Assembly (NCBI RefSeq): GCF_046506625.1
Contig: NZ_JBKFFP010000001.1
Span: forward strand, 806,001 to 870,000
Length of the DNA stretch: 64,000 nt
Direction: 5' to 3'
DNA from: Zhengella sedimenti
Lineage (GTDB): Bacteria > Pseudomonadota > Alphaproteobacteria > Rhizobiales > Rhizobiaceae
Part shown: piece by piece, positions 25,691-34,679 of the stretch
Layout: each line of letters starts with the position of its first letter
Numbering within the stretch: the first letter of the stretch is position 1
Position numbers and translations under genes: made by a program
Notes under the pieces: model-generated
Databases searched by the model: none
Told to the model about the DNA's origin: nothing
What the model saw: the letters and a program-made list of their open reading frames with translations, nothing else

Positions 25691-25920
25691 CGCATTCGTC
25701 CTGATCTTGCGGGGGCGCAGGCGTTCGTGCGGAAACCCGCAAGGTAAGCGAACGCGCCGGCCCGATTGAAACTTGTGAAGCCGCAGCTTTGTCCGGCCAC
25801 GGCTTCCAAAATGGTCGGCGAGCGTATACATCAGCCCCGCAACGAGTACAAGGGCAGCGTGGCGGATTCCTTCTTTCGGGGTTTCAGGGCGCAGGCGGCA
25901 AAGGAAGGGACAGAGCGGGC

Positions 25921-27726
25921 ATGGCGGATGAGAATGCGCAAGCGCAGGAAAAGAAACGCCGTTCTCTCAGGCCGCTGGCGCGGCTGGCGCCCTATCTGAT
26001 CCACTACAGGGGGCTTGTCGCGGGCGCGCTGTTCTCGCTGACGCTGGCCGCCGTGACCACGCTGACGCTGCCGCTTGCCGTCCGCCGCATGATCGACCAC
26101 GGTTTTTCCGATGGCGACAGCGACTTCATCTCGCAATATTTCTCGATGCTCATCGTCATCGCCGGCGTGATGGCGCTGGCTTCGGCGGCGAGGTACTATT
26201 TCGTCATCACGCTGGGCGAGCGTGTCGTCTCGGACGTGCGCCGCGACGTCTTCGCGCATGTGACAAGACTGTCGCCGGCCTTCTTCGACACCGCGCAATC
26301 GGGCGAAATCGTTTCGCGGCTCACCGCGGACACGACGCAGATCAAGTCGGCGGTCGGCGCCACGGCCTCGATGGCGCTGCGCAACACGCTGCTCGGCATC
26401 GGCGCGCTGGCCATGATGGTCTATACCTCGCCCAAGCTCTCGGGCCTCGTCATCGCCGCCATTCCGCTGATCGTCGTGCCCCTGGTCGCCTTCGGGCGTT
26501 CGGTGCGCCGCAAGTCGCGGCTGGCGCAGGATACGCTGGCCGAAGCCACGGCCTATGCCTCCGAGCAGATCGGCGCGGTGCGCACGCTGCAGGCCTTCAC
26601 CAATGAAGCCATGGTGCGCGGCCGCTTCGCCGGCGCCGTGGAGGCGGCCTTCGTCGCCGCGCGGTCCTCGACGCGGGCACGCGCCGTGCTCACCTTCGTC
26701 GCCATCTTCACGATCTTTTCCTCGGTCGTGGGCGTGCTGTGGTTCGGATCGCGCGACGTGCTGACCGGCGCGATCAGCGCGGGCACGCTCGGCCAGTTCC
26801 TGCTCTATTCGGTGTTCGCGGCCGGGGCGCTGGGCGCGCTGTCGGAAGTCTGGGGCGAGTTGTCGCAGGCCGCCGGCGCGGCAGAACGGCTGACCGAGCT
26901 TCTGGCCGAAGAGCCCGGGATCGCCGCGCCGCCCGTGCCGAAGGCGCTGCCGGAGCCCGCGGAAGGGTCTGTCGCCTTCGAGCAGGTCTCGTTCGCCTAT
27001 CCGGCGCGGCGCGACGTATCCACGCTCACCGGCCTGTCCCTGTCTGTGCGGCCGGGCGAGACCGTGGCCATCGTTGGCCCGTCGGGGGCCGGCAAGAGCA
27101 CGGTCTTCTCGCTTCTTCTGCGCTATTACGATCCCGACGAGGGACGGATCCTGGTCGACGGCATGGACCTGCGCGAGGTCGATCCGCAGGCCTTCCGTTC
27201 GCGCATCGCCATCGTACCGCAGGACGTGACGATCTTCGCCAGTTCGGTGGCAGACAACATCGCCTTCGGCAAGCCGGGCGCGGACCGCGAGGCCATCGTC
27301 GCGGCGGCGCGCGCCGCCCATGCCGACGAGTTCATCGCGAAGATGGACAAGGGCTATGACACGCCCGTGGGCGAACGTGGCGTGACGCTGTCAGGCGGGC
27401 AGCGCCAGCGCATCGCCATTGCCCGCGCCATTCTGCGCGACGCGCCGGTCCTGCTGCTCGACGAGGCAACCTCCGCGCTGGACGCCGAAAGCGAGACGCT
27501 GGTGCAGGAGGCGCTCGAAAAGCTCATGCAGGGGCGCACGACGCTGGTCATCGCGCACCGGCTCGCCACCGTTCTGAAGGCCGACCGCATCCTCGTCATG
27601 GATGGCGGCCAGATCGTTGAAGAGGGCACGCATGAAAGCCTGGTGAAGCAGGGCGGCGTCTATGCCCGCCTCGCCAAGCTGCAGTTCGAGGGCGGGGCGG
27701 AAGCCTTCGGGCGCGCGGCCGAATAG
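25921..27726 (+). CDS. ABC exporter, fused membrane and ATPase domains (MsbA-related)
   Basis: 601 residues, a half-transporter: six-span membrane domain (about 25-310) and ATPase domain with Walker A GPSGAGKS (386-393), signature LSGGQRQR, Walker B VLLLDEATSALD and the switch IAHR. It resembles the MsbA-related lipid or multidrug exporters of alphaproteobacteria and should act as a homodimer in the inner membrane. The start at 25921 gives a normal N-terminus; an in-frame ATG at 25789 would add 44 residues without similarity to expected sequence. It ends two bases from the convergent FAD-dehydrogenase gene. Confidence 0.93.
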   Translation: MADENAQAQEKKRRSLRPLARLAPYLIHYRGLVAGALFSLTLAAVTTLTLPLAVRRMIDHGFSDGDSDFISQYFSMLIVIAGVMALASAARYYFVITLGERVVSDVRRDVFAHVTRLSPAFFDTAQSGEIVSRLTADTTQIKSAVGATASMALRNTLLGIGALAMMVYTSPKLSGLVIAAIPLIVVPLVAFGRSVRRKSRLAQDTLAEATAYASEQIGAVRTLQAFTNEAMVRGRFAGAVEAAFVAARSSTRARAVLTFVAIFTIFSSVVGVLWFGSRDVLTGAISAGTLGQFLLYSVFAAGALGALSEVWGELSQAAGAAERLTELLAEEPGIAAPPVPKALPEPAEGSVAFEQVSFAYPARRDVSTLTGLSLSVRPGETVAIVGPSGAGKSTVFSLLLRYYDPDEGRILVDGMDLREVDPQAFRSRIAIVPQDVTIFASSVADNIAFGKPGADREAIVAAARAAHADEFIAKMDKGYDTPVGERGVTLSGGQRQRIAIARAILRDAPVLLLDEATSALDAESETLVQEALEKLMQGRTTLVIAHRLATVLKADRILVMDGGQIVEEGTHESLVKQGGVYARLAKLQFEGGAEAFGRAAE

Positions 27727-27728
27727 GC

Positions 27729-29375
27729 TCAGCCCGCGGCCCGTCCCGCGATGCGGCCGGAAAAGATGCAACCGCCCAGGAAGGTGCCTTCCAGCGCGTT
27801 GTAGCCGTGATAGCCGCCGCCGCCGAAGCCGGCCACCTCGCCGGCAGCAAAGAGGCCCGGCACGGGATTGCCGGCCGCGTCGAGCACCCGCGCATCGAGA
27901 TCGGTGTGCAGGCCGCCCAGTGACTTTCGCGTCAGGATGTGCAGCTTCACCGCGATCAGCGGGCCCTTGGCCGGATCGAGTATGCGATGCGGCCTGGCGG
28001 TGCGGATCAGCTTGTCGCCGAGATAGGCCCGGGCCCCGTGGATGGCGGTGACCTGCGCATCCTTGGAAAACGGGTTGTCCAGTTGCCGGTCGCGGGCCTC
28101 GATCTGGGCTTTCAGCCGGTCATGGTCGATCAGCGGTTCGTCCGTCAGCGCATTCATGCCTGTGACAAGATCGGCCAGCGTGTCGCGCACCACGAAATCG
28201 GCACCGTGCCGCTTGAAGGCTTCCACCGGGGCCGGCGCGCCCTTTTTCAGGACGCGGCCGCGGATCACTTCCATCCATTTGCCCGAGGTGAAGTCCGGGT
28301 TCTGCTCGGAGCCCGACAGGGCAAATTCCTTCTCGATGATGGCCTGGGTGAGCACGAACCAGGACCAGTCGTGCCCGGTGGACAGGATGTGCTTCAGCGT
28401 GGCGAGCGTGTCGAAGCCCGGCAGGCAGGGCGCGGGCAGGCGGTTGCCCTTGGCATCGAACCACATGGAGGAGGGGCCCGGCAGGATGCGGATGCCGTGG
28501 TCAGGCCAGATCGGATCCCAGTTGCGGACGCCTTCGGTGTAGTGCCACATGCGGTCGTCATTGATCGTTGTCGCGCCCGCCGTGCGCGCGATGTCCAGCA
28601 TGCGGCCATCGACGTGGTGCGGCACGCCGGAGACCATGGATCGGGGCGGCGGACCGAGCCGTTCAACCGGCCAGACCTTGCGGACCAGGTCGTGATTGCC
28701 GCCTATCCCGCCCGAGGTGACGATGACGGCGCCGGCCGAAAGCTCGAATTCCCCCGTAGCGGTCCGGGATGAGCGCGCGCCGCGCGCAACCGCGCCCGGT
28801 TCGAGGATTTCGCCGGCGACGCCGGTCACCGCGCCATTGGTGGTGACGAGGCGGCTGACGCGGTGGCGGAAGCGCATGGTGACGACACCAGCGTCAACAT
28901 GGGCACGAACCCGGTCCTCGAAGGGTTTGACGACGCCCGGACCCGTTCCCCAGGTGATGTGGAAGCGCGGCACGGAATTGCCATGGCCGGTGGCGAGCGA
29001 TCCGCCGCGTTCGGCCCATCCGACGACCGGAAACCAGCGCATGCCGAGCGAGGCGAGCCAGGGGCGCATCTCGCCGGCGGCGAAATCGAGATAGGCCTCG
29101 GCCCATTGCCGCGGCCAGTGGTCTTCCGGCCGGTCGAAGGCGGCCGACCCCATCCAGTCCTGCGCCGCCAGCGCCAGGCTGTCGCGGATCTTCATGCGGC
29201 GCTGTTCGGGCGTATCGACCATGAACAGGCCGCCCAGCGACCAGAAGGCCTGCCCGCCGAGATTCTGCTCACCCTCCTGGTCGAGAAGGATGACCCGCTT
29301 GCCGCGCCCGGCCAGTTCATTGGCAGCGACGAGGCCGGCCAGGCCTGCTCCCACGATGATCACGTCAGCGTCCAC
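27729..29375 (-). CDS. FAD-binding dehydrogenase (fumarate reductase/ketosteroid dehydrogenase fold)
   Basis: 548 residues. The N-terminal Rossmann motif IIVGAGLAGLVAANELAG binds FAD; further family features are the substrate-domain stretches TSGGIGGNHDLVRKVWP and VPHHVDGRMLDIA, and the C-terminal FAD motif GLFAAGEVAGFGGGGYHGYNALEG. It belongs to the fumarate reductase/3-ketosteroid-1-dehydrogenase group; the substrate is unknown. The start is GTG at 29375 with GGAGGA six bases upstream. Only two bases separate its end from the convergent ABC exporter, with no terminator between. Confidence 0.9.
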   Translation of the reverse strand: MDADVIIVGAGLAGLVAANELAGRGKRVILLDQEGEQNLGGQAFWSLGGLFMVDTPEQRRMKIRDSLALAAQDWMGSAAFDRPEDHWPRQWAEAYLDFAAGEMRPWLASLGMRWFPVVGWAERGGSLATGHGNSVPRFHITWGTGPGVVKPFEDRVRAHVDAGVVTMRFRHRVSRLVTTNGAVTGVAGEILEPGAVARGARSSRTATGEFELSAGAVIVTSGGIGGNHDLVRKVWPVERLGPPPRSMVSGVPHHVDGRMLDIARTAGATTINDDRMWHYTEGVRNWDPIWPDHGIRILPGPSSMWFDAKGNRLPAPCLPGFDTLATLKHILSTGHDWSWFVLTQAIIEKEFALSGSEQNPDFTSGKWMEVIRGRVLKKGAPAPVEAFKRHGADFVVRDTLADLVTGMNALTDEPLIDHDRLKAQIEARDRQLDNPFSKDAQVTAIHGARAYLGDKLIRTARPHRILDPAKGPLIAVKLHILTRKSLGGLHTDLDARVLDAAGNPVPGLFAAGEVAGFGGGGYHGYNALEGTFLGGCIFSGRIAGRAAG

Positions 29376-29600
29376 GGCGTGTCCTCCCCCGCATCCGCGC
29401 AAAAGAGTAACGGGCGGCGCGCGCGTTGCAAGGCGGACGCGTTGTGCCGCAGCGTCAACGGCATGCCCCATCTGGCGTATGCGGTTTCGCCGGGAAGACG
29501 CCATCCTGTGACGGTTGTCATCGAAACGGCGCGCGAAACGCGGCATGATGACAATGAAGGGCCGGTGTGCCATCGGCCCGCGACCAGGAAAGGTCTCGCC

Positions 29601-30803
29601 ATGTCCGATCACTTCACGGAAGTCACCAACCGTTCATGGTTCTCGCGGATCGGTGGTGCATTCTCCGGCATCCTCTTCGGCTTCCTGCTCCTGCTCGCGG
29701 CGATTGCGGGACTTTTCTGGAACGAGGGCCGCGCGGTCAACACGGCACGGGCGCTGAGCGAGGGCGCGGGCAGCGTGGTGTCGATAGACCCCGCCCGACC
29801 GTCGGCGGTATCCGGCCAGCTCGTCCATTTCTCCGGCCCTCTCGCCATCCGGGGCGCGCCGGTCGATCCGCTCTTCCCGGGTCTTGGCGCTCCGGCCAAC
29901 GCCAACGCGCTCAAGCGCACGGTGGAGATGTACCAATGGCAGGAGACCAGCCGTTCGGAAACGCGCAAGAAGCTGGGTGGCGGCGAGGAGACGGTCACGA
30001 CCTATTCCTACGCGCCCGGCTGGGTGTCGCGGCCGGTCGATTCAGCGGCCTTCAAGCAGCCCGCCGGCCATGCCAATCCGCCGATGCCCGTGGAAAGCAA
30101 CAGTTTCGCGGCGCGGGCCGGCACCGTCGGCCAGATCACGATCCCCGGCAACCGGCTGGCGGGGCTTGGCAACGACACCGCGCTGGCGCTTGACGAAGGC
30201 GACCTCGGCATCATCGCCTCGGCGCTGAACGACGGGCGGGCGGTGCGCCTTTCCGGCGGCATGGCCTATGTCGGCGCCAGTCCCGCGAATCCGCGCATCG
30301 GCGACCTGAGGATCAGTTTCGAGACGTCCGCGGCCGACACCGTGAGCGCAGTCGGCACGATCGATGGCGGCACGCTGGGGACCTTTACCGCGTCGAACGG
30401 CGTGGCCATCGGCATGATCGAGGCGGGTGAGAAGCCGGCATCGGCCATGTTCGAGGCGGCCCAGGCATCCAACACAGCGCTGACATGGGGCCTGCGCATC
30501 GCCGGGCTGATCGCGATGCTGATCGGCTTCCGGATGATCTTCTCGATTGTCGGGGTTCTCGGCGATGTGGTGCCGTTCATCGGCGACGTCTTCCGTTTCG
30601 CCACGGGACTGGCGGCCATGGCCCTGACGGCTGTCATCGGGACGCTGACCATCGGCCTTGCCTGGGTCTGGTACCGCCCGCTTCTTGGCTGGTCGATCAT
30701 CGCCATCGGTGCCGCGCTGGCGATTGCCTTCATCATGCTTGGCAAGCGGCGGGCAAGGGCCGCCGGGGCGGATGGGGCGGCCGGCGCCGACGCGGTCTCC
30801 TGA
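29601..30803 (+). CDS. TMEM43/LUMA-family membrane protein
   Basis: 400 residues. One hydrophobic span near the N-terminus (about 19-42), a large soluble domain (about 45-290), and four closely packed spans at the C-terminus (about 290-385) containing VVPFIGDVFRFATG, a hallmark of the TMEM43 (LUMA, DUF1625) family. The soluble domain is predicted to face the periplasm. In eukaryotes TMEM43 sits in the ER and inner nuclear membrane; bacterial members are poorly understood. An AGGAAAGG ribosome-binding site supports ATG 29601. A secreted leucine-rich-repeat gene follows after 62 bases on the same strand, suggesting a shared task. Confidence 0.85.
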   Translation: MSDHFTEVTNRSWFSRIGGAFSGILFGFLLLLAAIAGLFWNEGRAVNTARALSEGAGSVVSIDPARPSAVSGQLVHFSGPLAIRGAPVDPLFPGLGAPANANALKRTVEMYQWQETSRSETRKKLGGGEETVTTYSYAPGWVSRPVDSAAFKQPAGHANPPMPVESNSFAARAGTVGQITIPGNRLAGLGNDTALALDEGDLGIIASALNDGRAVRLSGGMAYVGASPANPRIGDLRISFETSAADTVSAVGTIDGGTLGTFTASNGVAIGMIEAGEKPASAMFEAAQASNTALTWGLRIAGLIAMLIGFRMIFSIVGVLGDVVPFIGDVFRFATGLAAMALTAVIGTLTIGLAWVWYRPLLGWSIIAIGAALAIAFIMLGKRRARAAGADGAAGADAVS

Positions 30804-30865
30804 CGCGCGGACTGCCGGGCGCCGATGGCCTGATTCATGAACCACAGGATCGAAGAGGACTTGCC

Positions 30866-32167
30866 ATGCGACGCGACAGAACGCTCTCCCGTCTATCCGT
30901 TTCAATCGTGCTTGCCGCGATCATCGCCGCAGCGGGCGCCCTTCCGGCGCGCGCGCTCGACATCGATGCGCTGGTGGCCAGGCTCAACGCGCTGGGCGTG
31001 AAGATATCCAACCAGGAGGCCACGCCGCAGAACGTGGTGAAGATGACCTATTTCTCGCTGCCCTGGGAGATCCGCGTCGAGGACAACGACATCGCGCTCA
31101 TGGCCGGACTGCCGAAGCTGAAATCGCTCGACCTCGGCGGCCGCCACGAACTGACGCCCGCCATCATCGCGCATCTCGGCACGATGCCATCGCTGGAAAG
31201 GCTGAGCCTGAACTCGCTGCATGTCGGAGACGACGGCGCGGCCATGCTCGGCCGGATGGAGGCGTTGCAGGATCTCAGCCTGTCCTCGGCGCGCGGCATT
31301 TCGCCGGATGGGATCGCCGCGCTGGCGAAGTCGCGCTCGATCCGGATATTGAAACTCTACGACGTTTCGGTGGGGGACAAGGGGCTGGCGGCACTGGCCA
31401 CGATGGCGCAGCTGGAGGAATTGCAGATCACGCGGGCGCGCGGCGTGACCCCCGCGGGATTGAAGGAACTGGCGAAGCTGAAACGGCTGCGAAAGCTCGA
31501 TATCGGCGAGACCTATGCCGACGACAGCGTGCTGGAGGCCTTCGCCGGCCATGCGGCGCTTGAAGAATTGCGGCTCAACCGTGTCGACACCATCACCGAC
31601 GCCGGTCTCGCCGCGCTTGGCTCGCTGCCCGGCCTGACCGACCTCTCTCTGGATGAGACCCTGGTCAACGGCTCCGGCCTCGCGGCGCTTGCCAAGGCCG
31701 GTTCGCTGGAACGGCTTTCGCTGCAAAAGACCTTGCTCAGTGACGCGACCGTCGCCGGGCTGGACGCTTTTCCGGTTCTCACCCGGCTCAACATTGCCGA
31801 CACCCGTTCCGGCGACGGGGTGGCGAAGCAGGTCGCCGCGCTGAAGACACTCGATTCCCTGACGATGAACGCCACGCAGGTCACCGACGAGGGCTTCAAG
31901 GCGATTGCCGGCCTGCCGGATGTGAAATTCCTTCAGGTCTCCGATACGGCGATCACCGATGCCGGTCTGGCCGCGCTCGGGATGCCACAACTGCGCACGC
32001 TCGACATTTCCGGCACGAAAGCCAGCCTCGCCGCCCTGGAGGCGCTGGTCGGCCGGGATGAATTGCGATCGCTTTCAATGCGCAAGCTGGACCTCAAGAA
32101 ACCGGATGTGGATGCCGTCCTTGCGAAGCGGGATGCGTCCAAGGACAAGCTTTCCGTTTTCAACTGA
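30866..32167 (+). CDS. secreted leucine-rich-repeat protein
   Basis: 433 residues. A signal peptide (about residues 1-31, ending in LPARA) is followed by a short lead-in and about 14 leucine-rich repeats of 23-25 residues. Examples are LEELRLNRVDTITDAGLAAL and LQVSDTAITDAGLAALG. The ITDAGLAAL pattern is the subtype seen in F-box-like and planctomycete LRR proteins. No Cys, no anchor and no catalytic domain are visible, so it should be a periplasmic or secreted binding protein. LRR proteins are uncommon in alphaproteobacteria. It follows the TMEM43-family gene by 62 bases; a possible operon. Confidence 0.82.
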   Translation: MRRDRTLSRLSVSIVLAAIIAAAGALPARALDIDALVARLNALGVKISNQEATPQNVVKMTYFSLPWEIRVEDNDIALMAGLPKLKSLDLGGRHELTPAIIAHLGTMPSLERLSLNSLHVGDDGAAMLGRMEALQDLSLSSARGISPDGIAALAKSRSIRILKLYDVSVGDKGLAALATMAQLEELQITRARGVTPAGLKELAKLKRLRKLDIGETYADDSVLEAFAGHAALEELRLNRVDTITDAGLAALGSLPGLTDLSLDETLVNGSGLAALAKAGSLERLSLQKTLLSDATVAGLDAFPVLTRLNIADTRSGDGVAKQVAALKTLDSLTMNATQVTDEGFKAIAGLPDVKFLQVSDTAITDAGLAALGMPQLRTLDISGTKASLAALEALVGRDELRSLSMRKLDLKKPDVDAVLAKRDASKDKLSVFN

Positions 32168-32219
32168 CGGCGGGCCGGGCAGGCCGGCAGGATGCGAAAG
32201 GCGGCGCCAGCGAACGGCT

Positions 32220-33551
32220 TCAGCCGATTTCCTGACTGGCGCTTTCGTCCAGCAGGTCCTGGCGTCCCGACTGCGCCCGTTCCTCGGCGATCTTGCGGGA
32301 AATCGTGTCGTCGACGCGCACGGTTTCCGCTTCTGGCCGCCCGGCTGCCGTTTCCGCCGGCGCTCGGGCGGGTCTTTCCGGCGGGGAGTCCGCTTCCCGT
32401 TCGATCTGTACCCGGTATCCCGGAGCGGGCAGGTCGATGCCGGCGCTTTCGAGCGCATGCTTGACGAGGCGGATCGCCTCGCTGCGCGCTTGCAGGAACC
32501 CGGTTTCGGTCTGGTTCACCCAGGCTGCGTACTGGATGGTGATGGCGAAATCGCCGACATCCTCGATCCAGGCATCGGCGCCGGGATCGTCGAGCGTGAA
32601 GGGCAGGGCGGCAAGCGTGCGGATGCCGGTTTCGCGCGCCAGCGTCAGGTCCGCGGCCGGATCGATGCCCAGCCGGAAGGAAAAGCGGCGTTCGGGATTG
32701 CGCGTGTAGTTGTGCACGATGCCCTTGAAGACATCGGAATTGGGAATGCGGATGTGATTGCCGTCGGCGTCGATGAGGATCGTGGCGCGCGATGTCAGCA
32801 TCAGGACCGACCCTTCCTTGCCGCCGATCTCCACCCAGTCATTGGGCCGGAAGGGCTGGCGCACCGACAGGAGAATGGAGGCGATGTAGTTTTCCACCGT
32901 GTCGCGCACGGCGAAACCGACCGCCAGGCCGACAATTCCGGCGGCGCCGAGGATGGTGCCCAGCACGGCGGTTGCCCCCAGGACATCGAGGGCGACGACC
33001 AGGCCGAGGCCGATGAAGGCGAGGCGCACGATCTGGCGCAGGAGGTCGGCGATGAAGGAATTGGGCGCAAGGTGCGAGAAAGGCCAGCGGCGGCCTGCAA
33101 TCCAGAGCCCGGCGGAGGCAATGACCGCGAAAACGATGACCGACAGGCCGAGCATCGGCAACTGGTTGACGATCTGCAGCGTGCGGTTGCGGATGCGCTC
33201 CCAGGCGGGAACGATGCGCTTGCTGACCGACGAGACCTCGCGGATCTGGTTGCGGATCGCGACAACGCCTTCCACGCGTCCGGCGAGCCTTTCGGCCTCG
33301 ACGGCCAGTTGCGGCTCGGCGACCTGGCCGCGCAGCGTCACGACGCCGGACCGGACCTGGGCGAAGACGTCGCCAAGCCCTTCAAGCTGCGACAGGATTT
33401 CCTCGATGCGGCGGTCGATGGCGCGGTCGGAATCCGCGTCCGTCCGGGTGGCGATGGGGCCGGCCGGTTCGGCGGTGCCGTCCTGGGCCTTGGCGGGGGC
33501 TGCGAGCGCGAGCACGAGCAGGCAAATGGCGATGAGCGGTCGCACGGTCAT
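32220..33551 (-). CDS. mechanosensitive channel, MscS family with BON domain
   Basis: 443 residues: signal peptide (1-22), a BON domain (about 40-108: VVTLRGQVAEPQLAVEAERLAG and VVAIRNQI), three or more membrane spans (about 130-230) with the glycine/alanine-rich pore helix TILGAAGIVGLAVGFAVRDT, then the MscS beta domain (PFRPNDWVEIGG... NHIRIPNSDVFKG). The tail (390-443) is Pro/Glu-rich. MscS channels open under membrane tension to release solutes. The periplasmic BON domain may bind lipid or the cell wall. Convergent with the LRR gene. Confidence 0.92.
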   Translation of the reverse strand: MTVRPLIAICLLVLALAAPAKAQDGTAEPAGPIATRTDADSDRAIDRRIEEILSQLEGLGDVFAQVRSGVVTLRGQVAEPQLAVEAERLAGRVEGVVAIRNQIREVSSVSKRIVPAWERIRNRTLQIVNQLPMLGLSVIVFAVIASAGLWIAGRRWPFSHLAPNSFIADLLRQIVRLAFIGLGLVVALDVLGATAVLGTILGAAGIVGLAVGFAVRDTVENYIASILLSVRQPFRPNDWVEIGGKEGSVLMLTSRATILIDADGNHIRIPNSDVFKGIVHNYTRNPERRFSFRLGIDPAADLTLARETGIRTLAALPFTLDDPGADAWIEDVGDFAITIQYAAWVNQTETGFLQARSEAIRLVKHALESAGIDLPAPGYRVQIEREADSPPERPARAPAETAAGRPEAETVRVDDTISRKIAEERAQSGRQDLLDESASQEIG

Positions 33552-33646
33552 GGATGGAAATGTCCCCCGGTCCCTCGGTCTGGCCCCCGTTCATTGAAGC
33601 GGGCGCGGCAGCGAATGTCCAGCCGGGATCGCCGGAGATGGTCGTG

Positions 33647-34678
33647 TCAGCGCTCGGTGAGCTTGAGCTCGATGCGGCGGTTTCGCGCGCGCGCTTCCGG
33701 CGTGTCGGCGGTGTCGAGCGGCTGGTACTCGCCGAACCCGGCGGCGACCAGGCGGTCGGCCGGAACGCCCTGGTCGACGAGGAACTTCACCACCGAGATG
33801 GCGCGCTGGGCCGACAGTTCCCAGTTGTCGCGGAAACGGCCCGCGCCTGACAGCGGCACATTGTCGGTATGGCCGTCGACGCGCAGCACCCAGTTGATCT
33901 CGGGCGGTATCTCGCGGGCAAGGTCGAGAAGGGCATCGGCCAGCTTGGCCATCTCGTCCTGGCCGGCTTCGTTGATCTGGTCGCCGCCGGAGGCAAACAG
34001 GACTTCCGACTGGAACACGAAGCGGTCGCCGACAATGCGGATGTTCTCTCGGTCGGACAGGATCTCCCGCAGGCGGCCGAAGAAATCCGAGCGGTAGCGG
34101 TTGAGCTCCTGGACGCGCTGGGCCAGGGCGACGTTGAGGCGGCGGCCAAGGTCGGCGATCTTGGCATTGCTTTCGCGGTCGCGCTGCTCGGAAACTTCCA
34201 GCGCGTCCTCCAGCGCGGCGATCTGGCGGCGCAGGGCGGAAATCTGCTGGTTGAGGATTTCCACCTGGCTGAGCGCCCGTTGGCTGATCTCGCGCTGCTC
34301 GTCAAGCTGGCCGGACAGCTCCCCTACCCGCTGGCGGGCTTCACCGGCGGCACCGGCGCCGCTGGCCAGAAGCTCCTCAAGGCGCGACTTTTCCGATTCC
34401 GCGACCTGGAGGGACGCCTGCAGGCTGGCGAGCTGGTCGTTGAGGTCCTGGCTGTTGCTCTGCTCCAGCGACAGCAGGCGCGTCAACTCGTTGATCTGCG
34501 AATTGAGCCGGTTGAGGACCTCATCCTTGCCGGAGATCTCTTGGCTCAGCAGGAATTGCGCGAGCACGAAGACCGAGAGCAGGAACATGATGGCAAGGAG
34601 GAGCGTCGACAGGGCGTCGACGAAGCCGGGCCAGTAATCCACGCCGCGTTCGCGGCGCCGGTTGCGCGCAAGCGCCAT
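33647..34678 (-). CDS. OmpA-domain inner-membrane protein with long coiled coil (MotB/ZorB-like)
   Basis: 343 residues. One membrane span (about 21-41) carries Asp21 at the position where MotB-type proton channels have their essential Asp. A long coiled coil (about 48-190) follows, then an OmpA/MotB peptidoglycan-binding domain (about 215-340: VDGHTDNVPL, RAISVVKFLVDQGVP, ARNRRIELKL). It starts two bases after the stop of a MotA/ExbB-like gene, and the two should form an ion-driven inner-membrane stator anchored to the wall. Flagellar genes are absent nearby, so a role in envelope maintenance is more likely than motility. Confidence 0.85.
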   Translation of the reverse strand: MALARNRRRERGVDYWPGFVDALSTLLLAIMFLLSVFVLAQFLLSQEISGKDEVLNRLNSQINELTRLLSLEQSNSQDLNDQLASLQASLQVAESEKSRLEELLASGAGAAGEARQRVGELSGQLDEQREISQRALSQVEILNQQISALRRQIAALEDALEVSEQRDRESNAKIADLGRRLNVALAQRVQELNRYRSDFFGRLREILSDRENIRIVGDRFVFQSEVLFASGGDQINEAGQDEMAKLADALLDLAREIPPEINWVLRVDGHTDNVPLSGAGRFRDNWELSAQRAISVVKFLVDQGVPADRLVAAGFGEYQPLDTADTPEARARNRRIELKLTER

Positions 34679-34679
34679 G

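Noticed and set aside
25831..27321. 496-codon open frame antisense to the ABC exporter gene
   Set aside because: Shadow of a real gene; no signal, no motif.
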